A stretch of 44,542 bases of DNA from Candidatus Micrarchaeota archaeon CG1_02_55_22 (lineage in GTDB: Archaea; Micrarchaeota; Micrarchaeia; Norongarragalinales; UBA97), in NCBI GenBank assembly GCA_001871595.1, contig MNVH01000069.1, positions 1-44,542 of the forward strand, written 5' to 3'. Position numbers and translations under genes: made by a program. This document shows, in pieces, positions 23,864 through 31,548 of this stretch. The first letter of the stretch is position 1. Every line of letters starts with the position of its first letter. The notes under the pieces are model-generated. The model was not told the DNA's origin. It made no database searches and saw only the letters and a program-made list of their open reading frames with translations.

Positions 23864-24843
23864 TCAGCATACCGCCCTACACGCGTATTCTGCTTGCGTT
23901 TTTAGGGCGCGGGCCGAGAATCGAACTCGGTACTTAGGATCCACAGTCCCACGTGATACCAATTCACTACACGCGCCATTGTCTAGCTTGGGGTACCGGA
24001 GCGCCCAATTCCGTATTTTCTCCACGTATTTGGGGCTATTCCAGCCTATAACTTCACAGAACCTGAAGAGGTTTCCATAACCGCACAGCTGTATTGACCA
24101 ATATTTGCCGTCAAACCAGCGGCTTGCTTTCAAGCCTAGCATCGAAAGGATTTCCGCGGTATCCTCGATTAATAATTTTGAAGCAGAGGTCACATTAATG
24201 TTTGGATAACTGGCAGGACGACCGTTCTTTGGCAGGAAAGATATACTGCCATCGGTGTCAAAATACCCACGCAAGAATGCCGCAAGAATCTCTTGGTTGT
24301 TTACCTTTAGCACATCAGGCACGCGTATCCCGCGTTTGTTCCCTGTTGGAATACCGACTACATTGCGCTTGAAGGTCCATAGCGCCTTCGAGTAGAACTC
24401 GAACCCGTAACTATCCGAATACTCCCTGATTTGCACGTCGGCATTGTAAACGGTTTTGTACAAGGTTCTAACGAAGTTATCGTAGAATTCTCGCTCGTCA
24501 ATCTTAGATCCTTTGAGGCGATACTCGTATTTCTTGTCGGACAGGAACCCGTCGCCTAGGTGCATGCCTATTTCTTCCGCGAGCGCGGGGGTCATCTCTT
24601 GCGGCAGCTTCAAGTTCTTTCTTTTGTCGAAGATGCTGAAGGAAACTACGGACGTATCGAGGGCCAAGTCCTCGCAGGTATACGTAATGTCCGGCTCCGG
24701 AAGCTTGTTTCGTCCCCGACCGAATGAGGCAATCGAATTCCGAGGCTTGAGACTAAGTAGTTCGACTGTTTGGTCAGATTGGAGACGCTGAACGCTGGGG
24801 GCAGCTTGGTTGATGAAGTAGACCGCCTTTCACCTAGTGACAC
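23864..24843 (-). pseudogene. LAGLIDADG homing endonuclease gene, apparently frameshifted
   Basis: The main frame (TTG 24667 to the stop abutting hisS) encodes two LAGLIDADG motifs, TPALAEEIGMHLGDGFL and EILAAFLRGYFDTDGSIS, about 100 residues apart, with the catalytic acidic residues present. The same frame is open and protein-like further upstream (VYFINQAAPSVQRLQ...NKLPEPDITYTCEDL) but no ATG/GTG begins it. GTG 24843, 30 bp after a good TATA box, starts in another frame (MSLGE). Restoring one A in the AAA near 24829 joins them as MSLGEKAVYFINQ. A one-base deletion, or less likely a programmed shift, explains this. The last ~37 codons run through the tRNA-His gene and are probably not authentic. 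Confidence 0.65.
23906..23977 (-). tRNA. tRNA-His (GTG anticodon)
   Basis: A complete cloverleaf on the minus strand. The extra G-1 pairs with C73, the identity element of tRNA-His. The acceptor stem is GCGCGTG/CCCGCGC with one T6-C67 mismatch. The D stem is GTGA/TCAC. The anticodon stem is TGGGA/TCCTA with loop CTGTGGA and anticodon GTG (complement at 23942-23944). The T arm is CCGAG-TTCGATT-CTCGG. CCA is not encoded. There is no intron. The gene sits 42 bp upstream of hisS and inside the 3' end of a LAGLIDADG frame. Confidence 0.93.
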
Positions 24844-24868
24844 CTGTTAGTGTTTTGGGGCGGCAAGG

Positions 24869-24877
24869 TATTTAAAA
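24869..24877 (-). promoter_or_regulatory. TATA box before the endonuclease/tRNA-His/hisS unit
   Basis: TTTTAAATA on the minus strand, 30 bp before GTG 24843, predicts a leaderless transcript running into the endonuclease frame and possibly through tRNA-His and hisS. Confidence 0.55.
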
Positions 24878-24885
24878 CGCGGCGG

Positions 24886-25713
24886 TCACGCCAGTAACAG
24901 GTAGAGTCCGGCTGCGGCGAGGCCGCCGACTATTGAAGCGGCGAGGTTGACGATGTCGTTGTCGAGCCACCGGTGGCCACGTATGAGAACGTTTTTCTCG
25001 TTATCCGTAAAGGAGCGCTCGGTTTCTTTCCGGTGGTGCTTGCTGTAGTACATTACTTGTACGGTAGCGCCGAGGAACGAGTCTGCGAGCGAGCCTATGA
25101 ACGCTGCTGCGCCGGATATTGCCAGCACCATGAGAAGGGGGTAAGTGGATACGGGTGTGCCGAAGAGGTTGATGCTGGCGGAGGCGACTGCGCCGATGAA
25201 CACGCCGGCGATGACGGTGATTGCGAGGCCGATTGTTGATACTGCGCCCGAGGTTCCTATTGGCACGGACTTGAGGTTGGTGATGAGCAGGGGCTTGCGT
25301 TTACCTAGGATGCCTAGCTCTGTTGCCCAAGTGTCGGCGGTGACTGTGCCTATTACGCCGAGGAAGGCGTAGTAGATGACTGGCTCGTGGTAGTAGAAGA
25401 ATGCTACTGCGAGTATTCCGACGATTCCGCCGTTGGCCAGAACTTGCCAGAAATCTCTGGTGCCGCCTTTAGCGAATTGTTTGACTACGTCCGCCTTCTG
25501 TGATTCCTTGTAACGCGTGAGGATTATGGAGGAGACAAGGAACGCGGCGAGGACAACGAACCAATCCGTTCCGCCTAGCCAGAACACGCTTACGCCTAGG
25601 AGCACGGCTGCGAGTGTGCCCGTTGCCGAAAGCGCTTCTTTACGGAAGGCGTAGATTGCGAGTGCTAGCGAGATTATTGCGCCTGCGAGTATGCGGTGGA
25701 ATTCAGTGACCAT
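24886..25713 (-). CDS. DUF92-family membrane protein
   Basis: 275 residues with about six to seven membrane helices. GVIGTVTADTWATELGILGKRKPLLITNLKSVPIGTSGAVS (~138-180) is the conserved DUF92 core, and GSLADSFLGATVQV with FTDNEKNVLIRGHRWLDNDIVN is the C-terminal signature (TMEM19/VTE6 relatives). Plant VTE6, in this family, acts in phytyl-phosphate phosphorylation; archaeal members may act on isoprenoid phosphates, which is inference. It overlaps the nac gene by 11 bp on the same strand and is probably translated from the same mRNA. Confidence 0.88.
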   Translation of the reverse strand: MVTEFHRILAGAIISLALAIYAFRKEALSATGTLAAVLLGVSVFWLGGTDWFVVLAAFLVSSIILTRYKESQKADVVKQFAKGGTRDFWQVLANGGIVGILAVAFFYYHEPVIYYAFLGVIGTVTADTWATELGILGKRKPLLITNLKSVPIGTSGAVSTIGLAITVIAGVFIGAVASASINLFGTPVSTYPLLMVLAISGAAAFIGSLADSFLGATVQVMYYSKHHRKETERSFTDNEKNVLIRGHRWLDNDIVNLAASIVGGLAAAGLYLLLA

Positions 25714-26056
25714 TTTCTAGGAGCATTATGGCTTCGGCGATGTCGCCGTCGGCCTTCTTGAGCGCGGCTTCAGCTTTCTCGCGGCTCACGCCAGCCTGTT
25801 CAGCAACGAGTGCCGCGTCATCCTGTTTTTCGTCCTTCTCTCCAGCAGCTTGTTCGTTGAACTCGCCGGAGACTTGCAGGGATTTTTGTCCGCGCATCTC
25901 TATCATTACCACTTGCGCTGGGTCGACTACTAGTTTCGAGCCGTCGCTTTTTTCCACTATAACGCGCGTTGCGTCGACGGGGGTTTGGTTTATGCCCATT
26001 TGGCGCATCATTTGCTCCATCTGTTTCGGGTTCATGCCGCCTAATCCGGGAATCAT
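25703..26056 (-). CDS. nac: Nascent polypeptide-associated complex protein (archaeal NAC)
   Basis: A 117-residue homolog of eukaryotic NAC-alpha, a ribosome-bound chaperone near the exit tunnel. Order: a Met-rich N-terminus (GGMNPKQMEQMMRQMGI), the NAC beta-barrel dimer domain (TRVIVEKSDGSKLVVDPAQVVMIEMRGQKSLQVSG), an acidic linker, and a C-terminal UBA domain (DDAALVAEQAGVSREKAEAALKKADGDIAEAIMLL). Length and order are typical. ATG 26056; DUF92 follows with an overlap. The gene diverges from archease. Confidence 0.95.
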   Translation of the reverse strand: MIPGLGGMNPKQMEQMMRQMGINQTPVDATRVIVEKSDGSKLVVDPAQVVMIEMRGQKSLQVSGEFNEQAAGEKDEKQDDAALVAEQAGVSREKAEAALKKADGDIAEAIMLLENGH

Positions 26057-26093
26057 TGTAATATCACCTATCGAAGGGTTTTAGGAAAACAAG

Positions 26094-26101
26094 GTTTATT
26101 A
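26094..26101 (+). promoter_or_regulatory. TATA box of archease gene
   Basis: GTTTATTA centred 30 bp before ATG 26127, predicting a leaderless mRNA. Confidence 0.5.
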
Positions 26102-26126
26102 GGCGTACCGGTAAATAGTCGGTAGT

Positions 26127-26552
26127 ATGGAAAAGTTCGTGTTTCACGACCACGTGGTTGACGTGCTCTTCGAGTCGTTCGGTTTCAGTTTTGAGGAGGC
26201 GCTGGAGAACGCGGCGCTGGCAATGTTTACCGTCATAGCCGACGTTGAAAAGGTGAAGGACGACGAAAGGATTGAAGTCGAGGAGAAGGCCGAGTCCATG
26301 GAAGAACTGGTCGCCTACACGCTTTCAACGCTGTTGAGCGAGTTGGATTCTCGCGAAATGTTCTTCTCCAAGTTCGAGGTTTCGAGCTTCAAGAAAATCA
26401 AGGAGGGCTTTGCGGTTAAAGGCGTGGCGTACGGTAGCCCTGCGGAGCCCGAACTCGGCAAGACTTTTGTTAAAGCCGTGACGTACCACGAGATAAAAGT
26501 AGAGCAAAAAGAAAACGGCCAGTGGCACATCCACGTGCTCTTAGATATCTAG
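26127..26552 (+). CDS. Archease (RtcB cofactor)
   Basis: A 141-residue archease, the protein that activates the RNA ligase RtcB in tRNA splicing and repair. MEKFVFHDHVVDVLFESFG replaces the usual 'HTADV' N-terminus but keeps the Asp. ERIEVEEKAESMEELVAYTLSTLLSELDS and KAVTYHEIKVEQKENGQWHIHVLLDI (metal-binding Asp/His region at the C-terminus) are conserved family blocks. It is single-copy and full-length; RtcB is not in this window. Confidence 0.92.
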   Translation: MEKFVFHDHVVDVLFESFGFSFEEALENAALAMFTVIADVEKVKDDERIEVEEKAESMEELVAYTLSTLLSELDSREMFFSKFEVSSFKKIKEGFAVKGVAYGSPAEPELGKTFVKAVTYHEIKVEQKENGQWHIHVLLDI

Positions 26553-26582
26553 GGCGCGCGCCGGCGCGAAATGTTATTTGTT

Positions 26583-27077
26583 CTAGCGGCGCTTGCGCTT
26601 CTTTGCCGCCGGCTTGGCTGCGCGGTGCACGGCTTGGGAAGCGGAGTTCTTGGCGTTCTTCCACAGCGCGATTGCGATGACTGCGCTTACCACGAAGGAG
26701 ACGAGTTGCGCGCCCCAGTCCCATACTATTACGGGTTCGGCGGCCACGCGTGTGGCGTCAGTAACAACGAGCGTCCAGCCCATTACTAGCAAGACTAGGT
26801 GAGTTACTGCGTCGATTCCGAAGAATCCTGAGAACCATAGTGATACGGTCTGCTTGGGCTTTTCGCCGGCCACGCCGACGCGGTAGACTAGGTAGGAGAA
26901 TACTAGAGCGATGAAGAAGACACCGGAGTAGAATAATCGCGACGGGTTGAATCCTATCTCGGGTATAACGTAGGCCCACGAAAAGATTAGCGCGGCGAGG
27001 AATGTTACTGCTTTGAGGCCGGCTGCTCCGGATAACCAGACCAGCGCTTCTCCCTTCCCTATCTTGTCAAACGTCAC
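26583..27077 (-). CDS. Four-helix membrane protein with basic tail, unknown function
   Basis: 164 residues from GTG 27077, preceded by AGGTGG. Membrane helices lie at ~22-42, ~50-66, ~85-106 and ~120-140, in two similar pairs (GLKAVTFLAALIFSWAYV and GIDAVTHLVLLVMGWTLVV), suggesting an internal duplication. The C-terminal 20 residues are strongly basic (AAKPAAKKRKRR), likely cytoplasmic and possibly nucleic-acid or lipid-head binding. I do not recognise the family. It shares a palindromic TATA box with the divergent gene at 27141. Confidence 0.7.
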   Translation of the reverse strand: MTFDKIGKGEALVWLSGAAGLKAVTFLAALIFSWAYVIPEIGFNPSRLFYSGVFFIALVFSYLVYRVGVAGEKPKQTVSLWFSGFFGIDAVTHLVLLVMGWTLVVTDATRVAAEPVIVWDWGAQLVSFVVSAVIAIALWKNAKNSASQAVHRAAKPAAKKRKRR

Positions 27078-27107
27078 AAAACCACCTGCAAGGATTACTG
27101 CAAGTCG

Positions 27108-27117
27108 GTTTTAAAAC
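27108..27117. promoter_or_regulatory. Palindromic TATA box between divergent genes
   Basis: GTTTTAAAAC is a perfect palindrome. Its centre lies 28 bp from the ATG at 27141 and 35 bp from the GTG at 27077, where the leader has room for the AGGTGG ribosome site. It can serve both strands. Confidence 0.5.
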
Positions 27118-27140
27118 ATTGGGTTTGGTAATAGTGGCAT

Positions 27141-27716
27141 ATGGCTTTTCAAATCACGCGGGGCCGGGAGAAGCTGCCTGCACTGCTTGCCAAGGAACTC
27201 GAGGCGGTTGCCGCAGGCGACGGCGAATTCGAGGTGGGCGGGGCGGTCGAGGGCCGCACGTACCGGAACCACCCGGTGACGCTTTACAGGCTCGACCGGA
27301 TTATTAACGCTGTGCGGCCAAGGCTGCCGAACCACTTTTTCGTAGCCGTTTCCGACGACGGCATAGCCGCAATCAAGCAACTGCATTACGAGACCTCGGG
27401 ATTGATACTAAAAGCACAGCTATGGCTCGGAGACCAAAGGCACGTTGATTTTGTCGTGAAACCATCCGGCCGCGGCATAGGGGGCATGCTCTCGGCGGAA
27501 GCTATCAACCACGTGGTAACCCGGAACAAGGCTGACGGTATACCGGTAGCGATATTCCTGCCCAACGTGGAGAACCCGCAGTGGGCGCAGTTCCACAGAC
27601 GCATCGGAATGACAAGCGGCCCAGATGGCCTGCACGTGCCCGCTGAAGGGCTTGCGGAGTTCGCCAGCCGTGAAGGACCCACCGGTTACAAGCATTACTT
27701 GTTGCGCCGAGCCTAA
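27141..27716 (+). CDS. Possible GNAT-like acetyltransferase
   Basis: 191 residues, soluble. The middle region DFVVKPSGRGIGGMLSAEAINHVVTRN resembles GNAT motif A (RGxGG loop then a helix). IPVAIFLPNVENPQWAQFHRRIGM resembles motif B ('N..n..a..FyrriGF'), which supports an acetyl-CoA fold. The N-terminal half (YRNHPVTLYRLDRIINAVRPRLPNHFFVAVSDDG) does not match a specific subfamily. ATG 27141 fits the TATA box 28 bp upstream. The gene overlaps the ahcY stop by 4 bp, convergent. The function assignment is tentative. Confidence 0.65.
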   Translation: MAFQITRGREKLPALLAKELEAVAAGDGEFEVGGAVEGRTYRNHPVTLYRLDRIINAVRPRLPNHFFVAVSDDGIAAIKQLHYETSGLILKAQLWLGDQRHVDFVVKPSGRGIGGMLSAEAINHVVTRNKADGIPVAIFLPNVENPQWAQFHRRIGMTSGPDGLHVPAEGLAEFASREGPTGYKHYLLRRA

Positions 27717-28963
27717 GTGCCTTCGCGCCACGAGTCGAGGTAGGCTATTTGTTCTGGCGTGAGTTTTTCAAGTCCGAGGCCGTGGGCTTCGAGCTTGTGG
27801 GTTGCGACTTGGTCGTCGAGCTCTTTAGGCAGGTCGAGCACGCCCTTGCCGAGCTTGCCCTTGTTCTTCGCCAGGTACTCGCTGGCTAGTGCTTGGTCGC
27901 TGAAGCTCAGGTCCATTACCGCGCTGGGGTGTCCTTCAGCTGCGGAAAGATTCACGAGTCGGCCTTCGGCGAGCACGAACACACGTTTTCCGGCGATGGT
28001 GTACTCATCCATGAACGGCCTGACGCGCGTTTTCTTGGAAGCGATTTTTTCTAGTGCCGGCAACTCTAGTTCTACGTTAAAGTGGCCGGAATTGCAAACG
28101 ATTGCTCCGTCCTTCATTGCCGCGAAGTGTTCGCCGCGTATTACGTGCTTATTGCCCGTGACGGTGACAAAGACGTCACCGGTTACCGCCGCCTCGGCCA
28201 TGGTCTTTACCGCAAAGCCGTCGAGAAACGCCCGAAGCGCTTCTACGGGGTTGACCTCGACGATGGTAACGTGGCTGCCCATGCCTTTCGCGCGCTGTGC
28301 GACGCCCTTGCCACAGTGGCCGTAGCCGACGACGACGAAGTTTGCTCCAGCAAGAAGCACGTTGGTGGCGCGTAGCACGCCGTCAATGGTGGACTGTCCA
28401 GTACCAAAAAAATTATCAAACAAATGCTTGGTTGGCGTGTCGTTGACTGCGACGACGGGGTACTGGAGCGCGCCTTCCTTGGCCATGGCACGCAGGCGGA
28501 TGACGCCCGTCGTGGTCTCTTCTTGCCCGCCGATTATTTCTGCGAGGAGTTCTTTGCGCGTGGTGTGGATTGCGTTAATCAGGTCGGCGCCGTCGTCTAG
28601 AGTGATATGCGGTTTGAGGTCTAGGCACGCGTTGAGTGCCTTGTAGTAAGCGTCGTTGTCCATTCCTTTGATTGCATAGGTCAGTATACCCTGACTTGCT
28701 AGTGCTGCCGCGACGTCGTCCTGCGTCGAGAGGGGGTTGGACGCGCAAAGGCGCACGTCTGCGCCACCCACGACAAGCGTCTTCATTAGTACCGCGGTTT
28801 CTTTCGTAACGTGCAAACACGCGGAGATGCGTACGCCGGAAAGGGGTTTTTCCTTGCTAAAGCGCTCGCGGAGACGCATGAGAACCGGCATCTGTGACTC
28901 GGCGTACTCGATATTCTTCGTTCCCTGTTCGGCTAGAGCGGGGTCTTTAATCATTGAATCCAT
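27713..28963 (-). CDS. ahcY: S-adenosylhomocysteinase
   Basis: 416 residues. It hydrolyses S-adenosylhomocysteine to adenosine and homocysteine, removing the product inhibitor of methyltransferases; cytosolic, NAD-dependent. Seen: ISACLHVTKETAVLMKTL (substrate domain), TLDDGADL, GGQEETTTGVIRL, NDTPTKHLFDNFFGTGQS (catalytic Lys/Asp block), the NAD-binding loop VVVGYGHCGKGVAQRAKGMG, NSGHFNVELEL, and RVFVLAEGRLVNLSAAEGHPSAVMDLSF. The length and truncated C-terminus match archaeal forms. A TATA box at 28987-28994 is 28 bp before the ATG. Confidence 0.96.
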   Translation of the reverse strand: MDSMIKDPALAEQGTKNIEYAESQMPVLMRLRERFSKEKPLSGVRISACLHVTKETAVLMKTLVVGGADVRLCASNPLSTQDDVAAALASQGILTYAIKGMDNDAYYKALNACLDLKPHITLDDGADLINAIHTTRKELLAEIIGGQEETTTGVIRLRAMAKEGALQYPVVAVNDTPTKHLFDNFFGTGQSTIDGVLRATNVLLAGANFVVVGYGHCGKGVAQRAKGMGSHVTIVEVNPVEALRAFLDGFAVKTMAEAAVTGDVFVTVTGNKHVIRGEHFAAMKDGAIVCNSGHFNVELELPALEKIASKKTRVRPFMDEYTIAGKRVFVLAEGRLVNLSAAEGHPSAVMDLSFSDQALASEYLAKNKGKLGKGVLDLPKELDDQVATHKLEAHGLGLEKLTPEQIAYLDSWREGT

Positions 28964-28986
28964 ATTGATAGCACCCTATAGAATTG

Positions 28987-28994
28987 TTTTAAAT
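28987..28994 (-). promoter_or_regulatory. TATA box of ahcY
   Basis: ATTTAAAA on the minus strand, centred 28 bp before ATG 28963; predicts a leaderless mRNA. Confidence 0.5.
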
Positions 28995-29054
28995 GCAAAG
29001 GTTTATGGCGGTAAAACACTTAAAAAGGGTGTCGGAGCGAACGGGGAGAAGCTA

Positions 29055-29804
29055 GTGAAATTCTTAAACAAGCCTAGAAAAGTAGCGGTTGTGGGCAAGC
29101 ACGCGCAGTCTTTCAAGCGGCTGCTCGCTGGGCGCGGTTATTCGTTTACGGAGAAGCCCGAGCTCGTGTTTTGTTTCGGGGGCGATGGAACGATACTCTT
29201 CTCGGAAACACGTTTTCCGGGCGTGCCGAAGGTTGCCATCAAGCACAGCGATTATTGCACGCGGTGCAACGTCGGCTCCCCGCCCCAGCCTTTAAGTCAT
29301 GCTAAGATGTTTTATTGCGCGGAATGTGTGGATAAGGCGCTCGACGCGCTCGACGGCCGGGTAAAAATAAAGGAACACTTCAAGCTTGACGGCACCGCGT
29401 ATACGAGCAGGGGCGTTTTTAGGGATACTGCTTTGAACGAGGTGCAGGTGCACAATAATTCGCCTTTGCACGCCGTGCGTGGAGACGTTTTCGTTGACGG
29501 CGAACGCGTTTTTAGGGATTTTGTTAGCGATGGGGCGATTGTCGCGACGCTGTTCGGTTCGACGGGCTACTTTTACTCGGTGTCACGCGAAACCTTTGAA
29601 GAAGGCATCGGAGTCGCGTTGAACAATTCGACGCGGCCGGAAGAACCGCTGGTGGTTGACGAGGATAGCACGATAAAAATTGTTTTGACGCGCAGGCACG
29701 GGCGCTTTGTTGTGGACAACCACGCGAAGACCGTGCAGCTAGATACGGGCGACAAGGTAATCGTGAAAAAGTCTAAGCAAGTGGCGCGGTTCGTGGAGTT
29801 CTAA
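29055..29804 (+). CDS. nadK: NAD kinase family protein with CxxC...CxxC insertion
   Basis: 249 residues from GTG 29055, which follows GGGGAG; upstream codons of the same frame run antisense through ahcY and are not used. The NAD kinase motif GGDGT (residues 42-46) follows a short N-terminal domain, and LFGSTGYFYSVSRETFEEG replaces the usual TPTGSTAY block. Unusually, where other NAD kinases have a short 'GIN.G..GFL' loop, this protein has HSDYCTRCNV...MFYCAEC (Cys68, Cys71, Cys88, Cys91), a likely zinc knuckle. Expected reaction: NAD + ATP (or polyphosphate) to NADP. Family level is sound; whether it is active is less certain. Confidence 0.8.
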   Translation: MKFLNKPRKVAVVGKHAQSFKRLLAGRGYSFTEKPELVFCFGGDGTILFSETRFPGVPKVAIKHSDYCTRCNVGSPPQPLSHAKMFYCAECVDKALDALDGRVKIKEHFKLDGTAYTSRGVFRDTALNEVQVHNNSPLHAVRGDVFVDGERVFRDFVSDGAIVATLFGSTGYFYSVSRETFEEGIGVALNNSTRPEEPLVVDEDSTIKIVLTRRHGRFVVDNHAKTVQLDTGDKVIVKKSKQVARFVEF

Positions 29805-29806
29805 GA

Positions 29807-30157
29807 TTATTTTCCGGCGATGACGTTGAGTTTGGTCGGGTCTTTAGTTATTTTCTTGACGAGGTTGCTTGGGCCGACTATTGTCAGGCCTTGAGAGCCG
29901 CCGAGCGCCTTGATGAGCAGGGATTTGAGGTCTGGCGTTGGTTGCGACAGGGTGCTGACCTCGATTCCCGGAAAACCTTTCGAGATTAAGGGCATGGTCG
30001 CTTTGATTAAATCGCGCTCTTCGGCTACGGTGAAGCCGCTTTCTAGTACTAGTATCTTGCCTTTCTTGACCGAGTCTAGGACTATCTTGATTTTTTCTTC
30101 CGACGCCTTGCCTTCGAAGACGCGGGCGGCGACGAATTCAATGTTCAAGTTAGCCAT
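29807..30157 (-). CDS. DUF2073-family protein
   Basis: 116 residues: EFVAARVFEGKASEEKIKIVLDSVKKGKILVLESGFTVAEERDLIKATM, then GFPGIEVSTL and LTIVGPSNLVKKITKDPTKLNVIAGK at the end. This matches the archaeal DUF2073 family, typically encoded beside an Era-like GTPase, as here: the GTPase gene ends 3 bp upstream on the same strand. The C-terminus probably carries basic residues for RNA or ribosome contact. The role is unknown; the linkage suggests a ribosome- or translation-related GTPase system. Confidence 0.82.
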   Translation of the reverse strand: MANLNIEFVAARVFEGKASEEKIKIVLDSVKKGKILVLESGFTVAEERDLIKATMPLISKGFPGIEVSTLSQPTPDLKSLLIKALGGSQGLTIVGPSNLVKKITKDPTKLNVIAGK

Positions 30158-30160
30158 TCT

Positions 30161-30781
30161 TTAAGCCCTCTTGGCGATTTCTTCGTAGATTTTAGGGAAG
30201 TTCTCTCCGGTTAGCGCGCTGATTGGCACGACGACGTGCTGGGGGAAGGCGTCTTTTATCTTATCGACGCGAGCTTTCTTGAGGTCGATTTTGTTAGCGA
30301 TGAGTATGACCGGTATGCCGCGCGCCTCGAGGTTGCCTAGGATAGTGATATTGACTTGCGTGTAAGGGTCCTCGGTGGCGTCCATTACCACCAGCGCGGC
30401 GTCAACGTGCTCGAGCCACTTTATTGCTTCGATGATTCCTTTAGTCGCCTCGCGTGCGCGCGTCTGGGCTTTCTTCGCGTTCATACCGGTTTTTACAAAG
30501 TCTTTGTAATCAACTTTAGTGGCGATGCCCGGCATGTCGAGCAAGTTCATTGAGAAAGTTTTGCCGTTCGAGCTGATGACGATTTGTTCTTTCTTCACGA
30601 CTTGGCGGGTCTCGTGGGGTACTTCGCTCACTGTGGACATTTCTTCGCCGGTCCACTCTTTAGCGATGCGGTTGGCTATCGTGCTCTTGCCCGCGCCGGG
30701 CTGTCCGTAGAGGCCCAACGAGAAGGACTTGCGGTGGCCGAAGAAGCCCTTAATCCACGAGAAGAACTTACGGAAAGGCAT
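30161..30781 (-). CDS. Era-like small GTPase
   Basis: 206 residues. G1 P-loop is LYGQPGAGKSTIANRIAKEW (residues ~24-43). G3 is LLDMPGIATKVD, and a G2 Thr region lies between them. G4 is LIANKIDLKKARVD, and the G5-like stretch is VVPISALTGENF. EGIIEAI-type helices and VDAALVVMDATEDPYTQVNI complete the fold. An N-terminal FRKFFSWIKGFFGHRKSFS segment is basic and amphipathic and may bind membrane or RNA. It belongs to the archaeal Era-like group paired with DUF2073, whose gene follows after 3 bp. Confidence 0.88.
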   Translation of the reverse strand: MPFRKFFSWIKGFFGHRKSFSLGLYGQPGAGKSTIANRIAKEWTGEEMSTVSEVPHETRQVVKKEQIVISSNGKTFSMNLLDMPGIATKVDYKDFVKTGMNAKKAQTRAREATKGIIEAIKWLEHVDAALVVMDATEDPYTQVNITILGNLEARGIPVILIANKIDLKKARVDKIKDAFPQHVVVPISALTGENFPKIYEEIAKRA

Positions 30782-30909
30782 TGAAACGTTGCACCTGTTG
30801 CTTGAATCGCTGAGTACTAATCGTGCGGCGCGCTTTTAATTGTTTCCGCAAGCGCTTTGGCGCATCGCAACGGCAACAGTTTAAAGCGGGTGGCGGGCAT
30901 AACCGGTTA

Positions 30910-31548
30910 ATGCCGGCTGCGATGGAATGGAATAGCGCGCGCGTCAACCTGACTGCATCTGGGCAGCTGGCGCGGGAGAACGGCTTCGCATTGGACAGCG
31001 GCGTTTGGCGGCATCCCGACGGCCACGCGTTTTCTCCGGGCAATACGTTGAAAACTACTACTGCGCGGATTAACGGGGAGAGTTTGAGCGGAGTGCAAGC
31101 GTTGCGTGCGGTTGCCGCACTGACGGGAACGCGCCGCATTACGCTGGACCAAGGAACGGTTAAAGCGCTTCACGTACTGCACCCGCTTTCTACCGCGTCA
31201 GCAGAGCGTGCGCGTGCGACGCCGGAAGGCATTGAAATCAATACGACTAGTTTATCGCCGTACTCTCGCCGCGTGGGCTTGGCGTACGCGACTCACCGGC
31301 TCGAAAGCGCATTGCTTTACCAGCGTGGCGGAAAGTGGCGCTTGAAGGGCTCACTAAGCATTACAATTGTTTCGTCCGGACAAACCGACCACGTTTCAGA
31401 GGATTTTGAGTTAGAACACAATGGTTCGGAGTGGTTGCGGGGCGGCGCGTCGACTGAAGCCGCCGTGCTTGCTAATCGGCACGTCAAGTTATTGGGCAAC
31501 GAGCTAGCTATAGCACAAATACCCGCAACCTTCAAGGGCAAGCGTTAG
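30910..31548 (+). CDS. Unrecognised soluble protein, 212 aa
   Basis: ATG 30910 is chosen because a TATA-like CAGTTTAAAGC at 30878-30888 is ~27 bp upstream; an earlier in-frame ATG (30823) lies in poorly coding sequence. The N-terminal half has VWRHPDGHAFSPGNTLKTTTARINGESLSGVQALRAVAALTGTRRITLDQGTVKALHVL. The second half is beta-rich (SALLYQRGGKWRLKGSLSITIVSSGQTDHVSEDFELEHNGSEW), like a small barrel or sandwich. There is no signal peptide or membrane segment. I do not recognise a family; it converges with the small membrane-protein gene and overlaps its stop by 4 bp. Confidence 0.65.
   Translation: MPAAMEWNSARVNLTASGQLARENGFALDSGVWRHPDGHAFSPGNTLKTTTARINGESLSGVQALRAVAALTGTRRITLDQGTVKALHVLHPLSTASAERARATPEGIEINTTSLSPYSRRVGLAYATHRLESALLYQRGGKWRLKGSLSITIVSSGQTDHVSEDFELEHNGSEWLRGGASTEAAVLANRHVKLLGNELAIAQIPATFKGKR

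Noticed and set aside
24669-24835. A tRNA-His intron hosting the LAGLIDADG frame
   Set aside because: tRNA-His at 23906-23977 is contiguous and complete, with no exon half upstream of the endonuclease frame.
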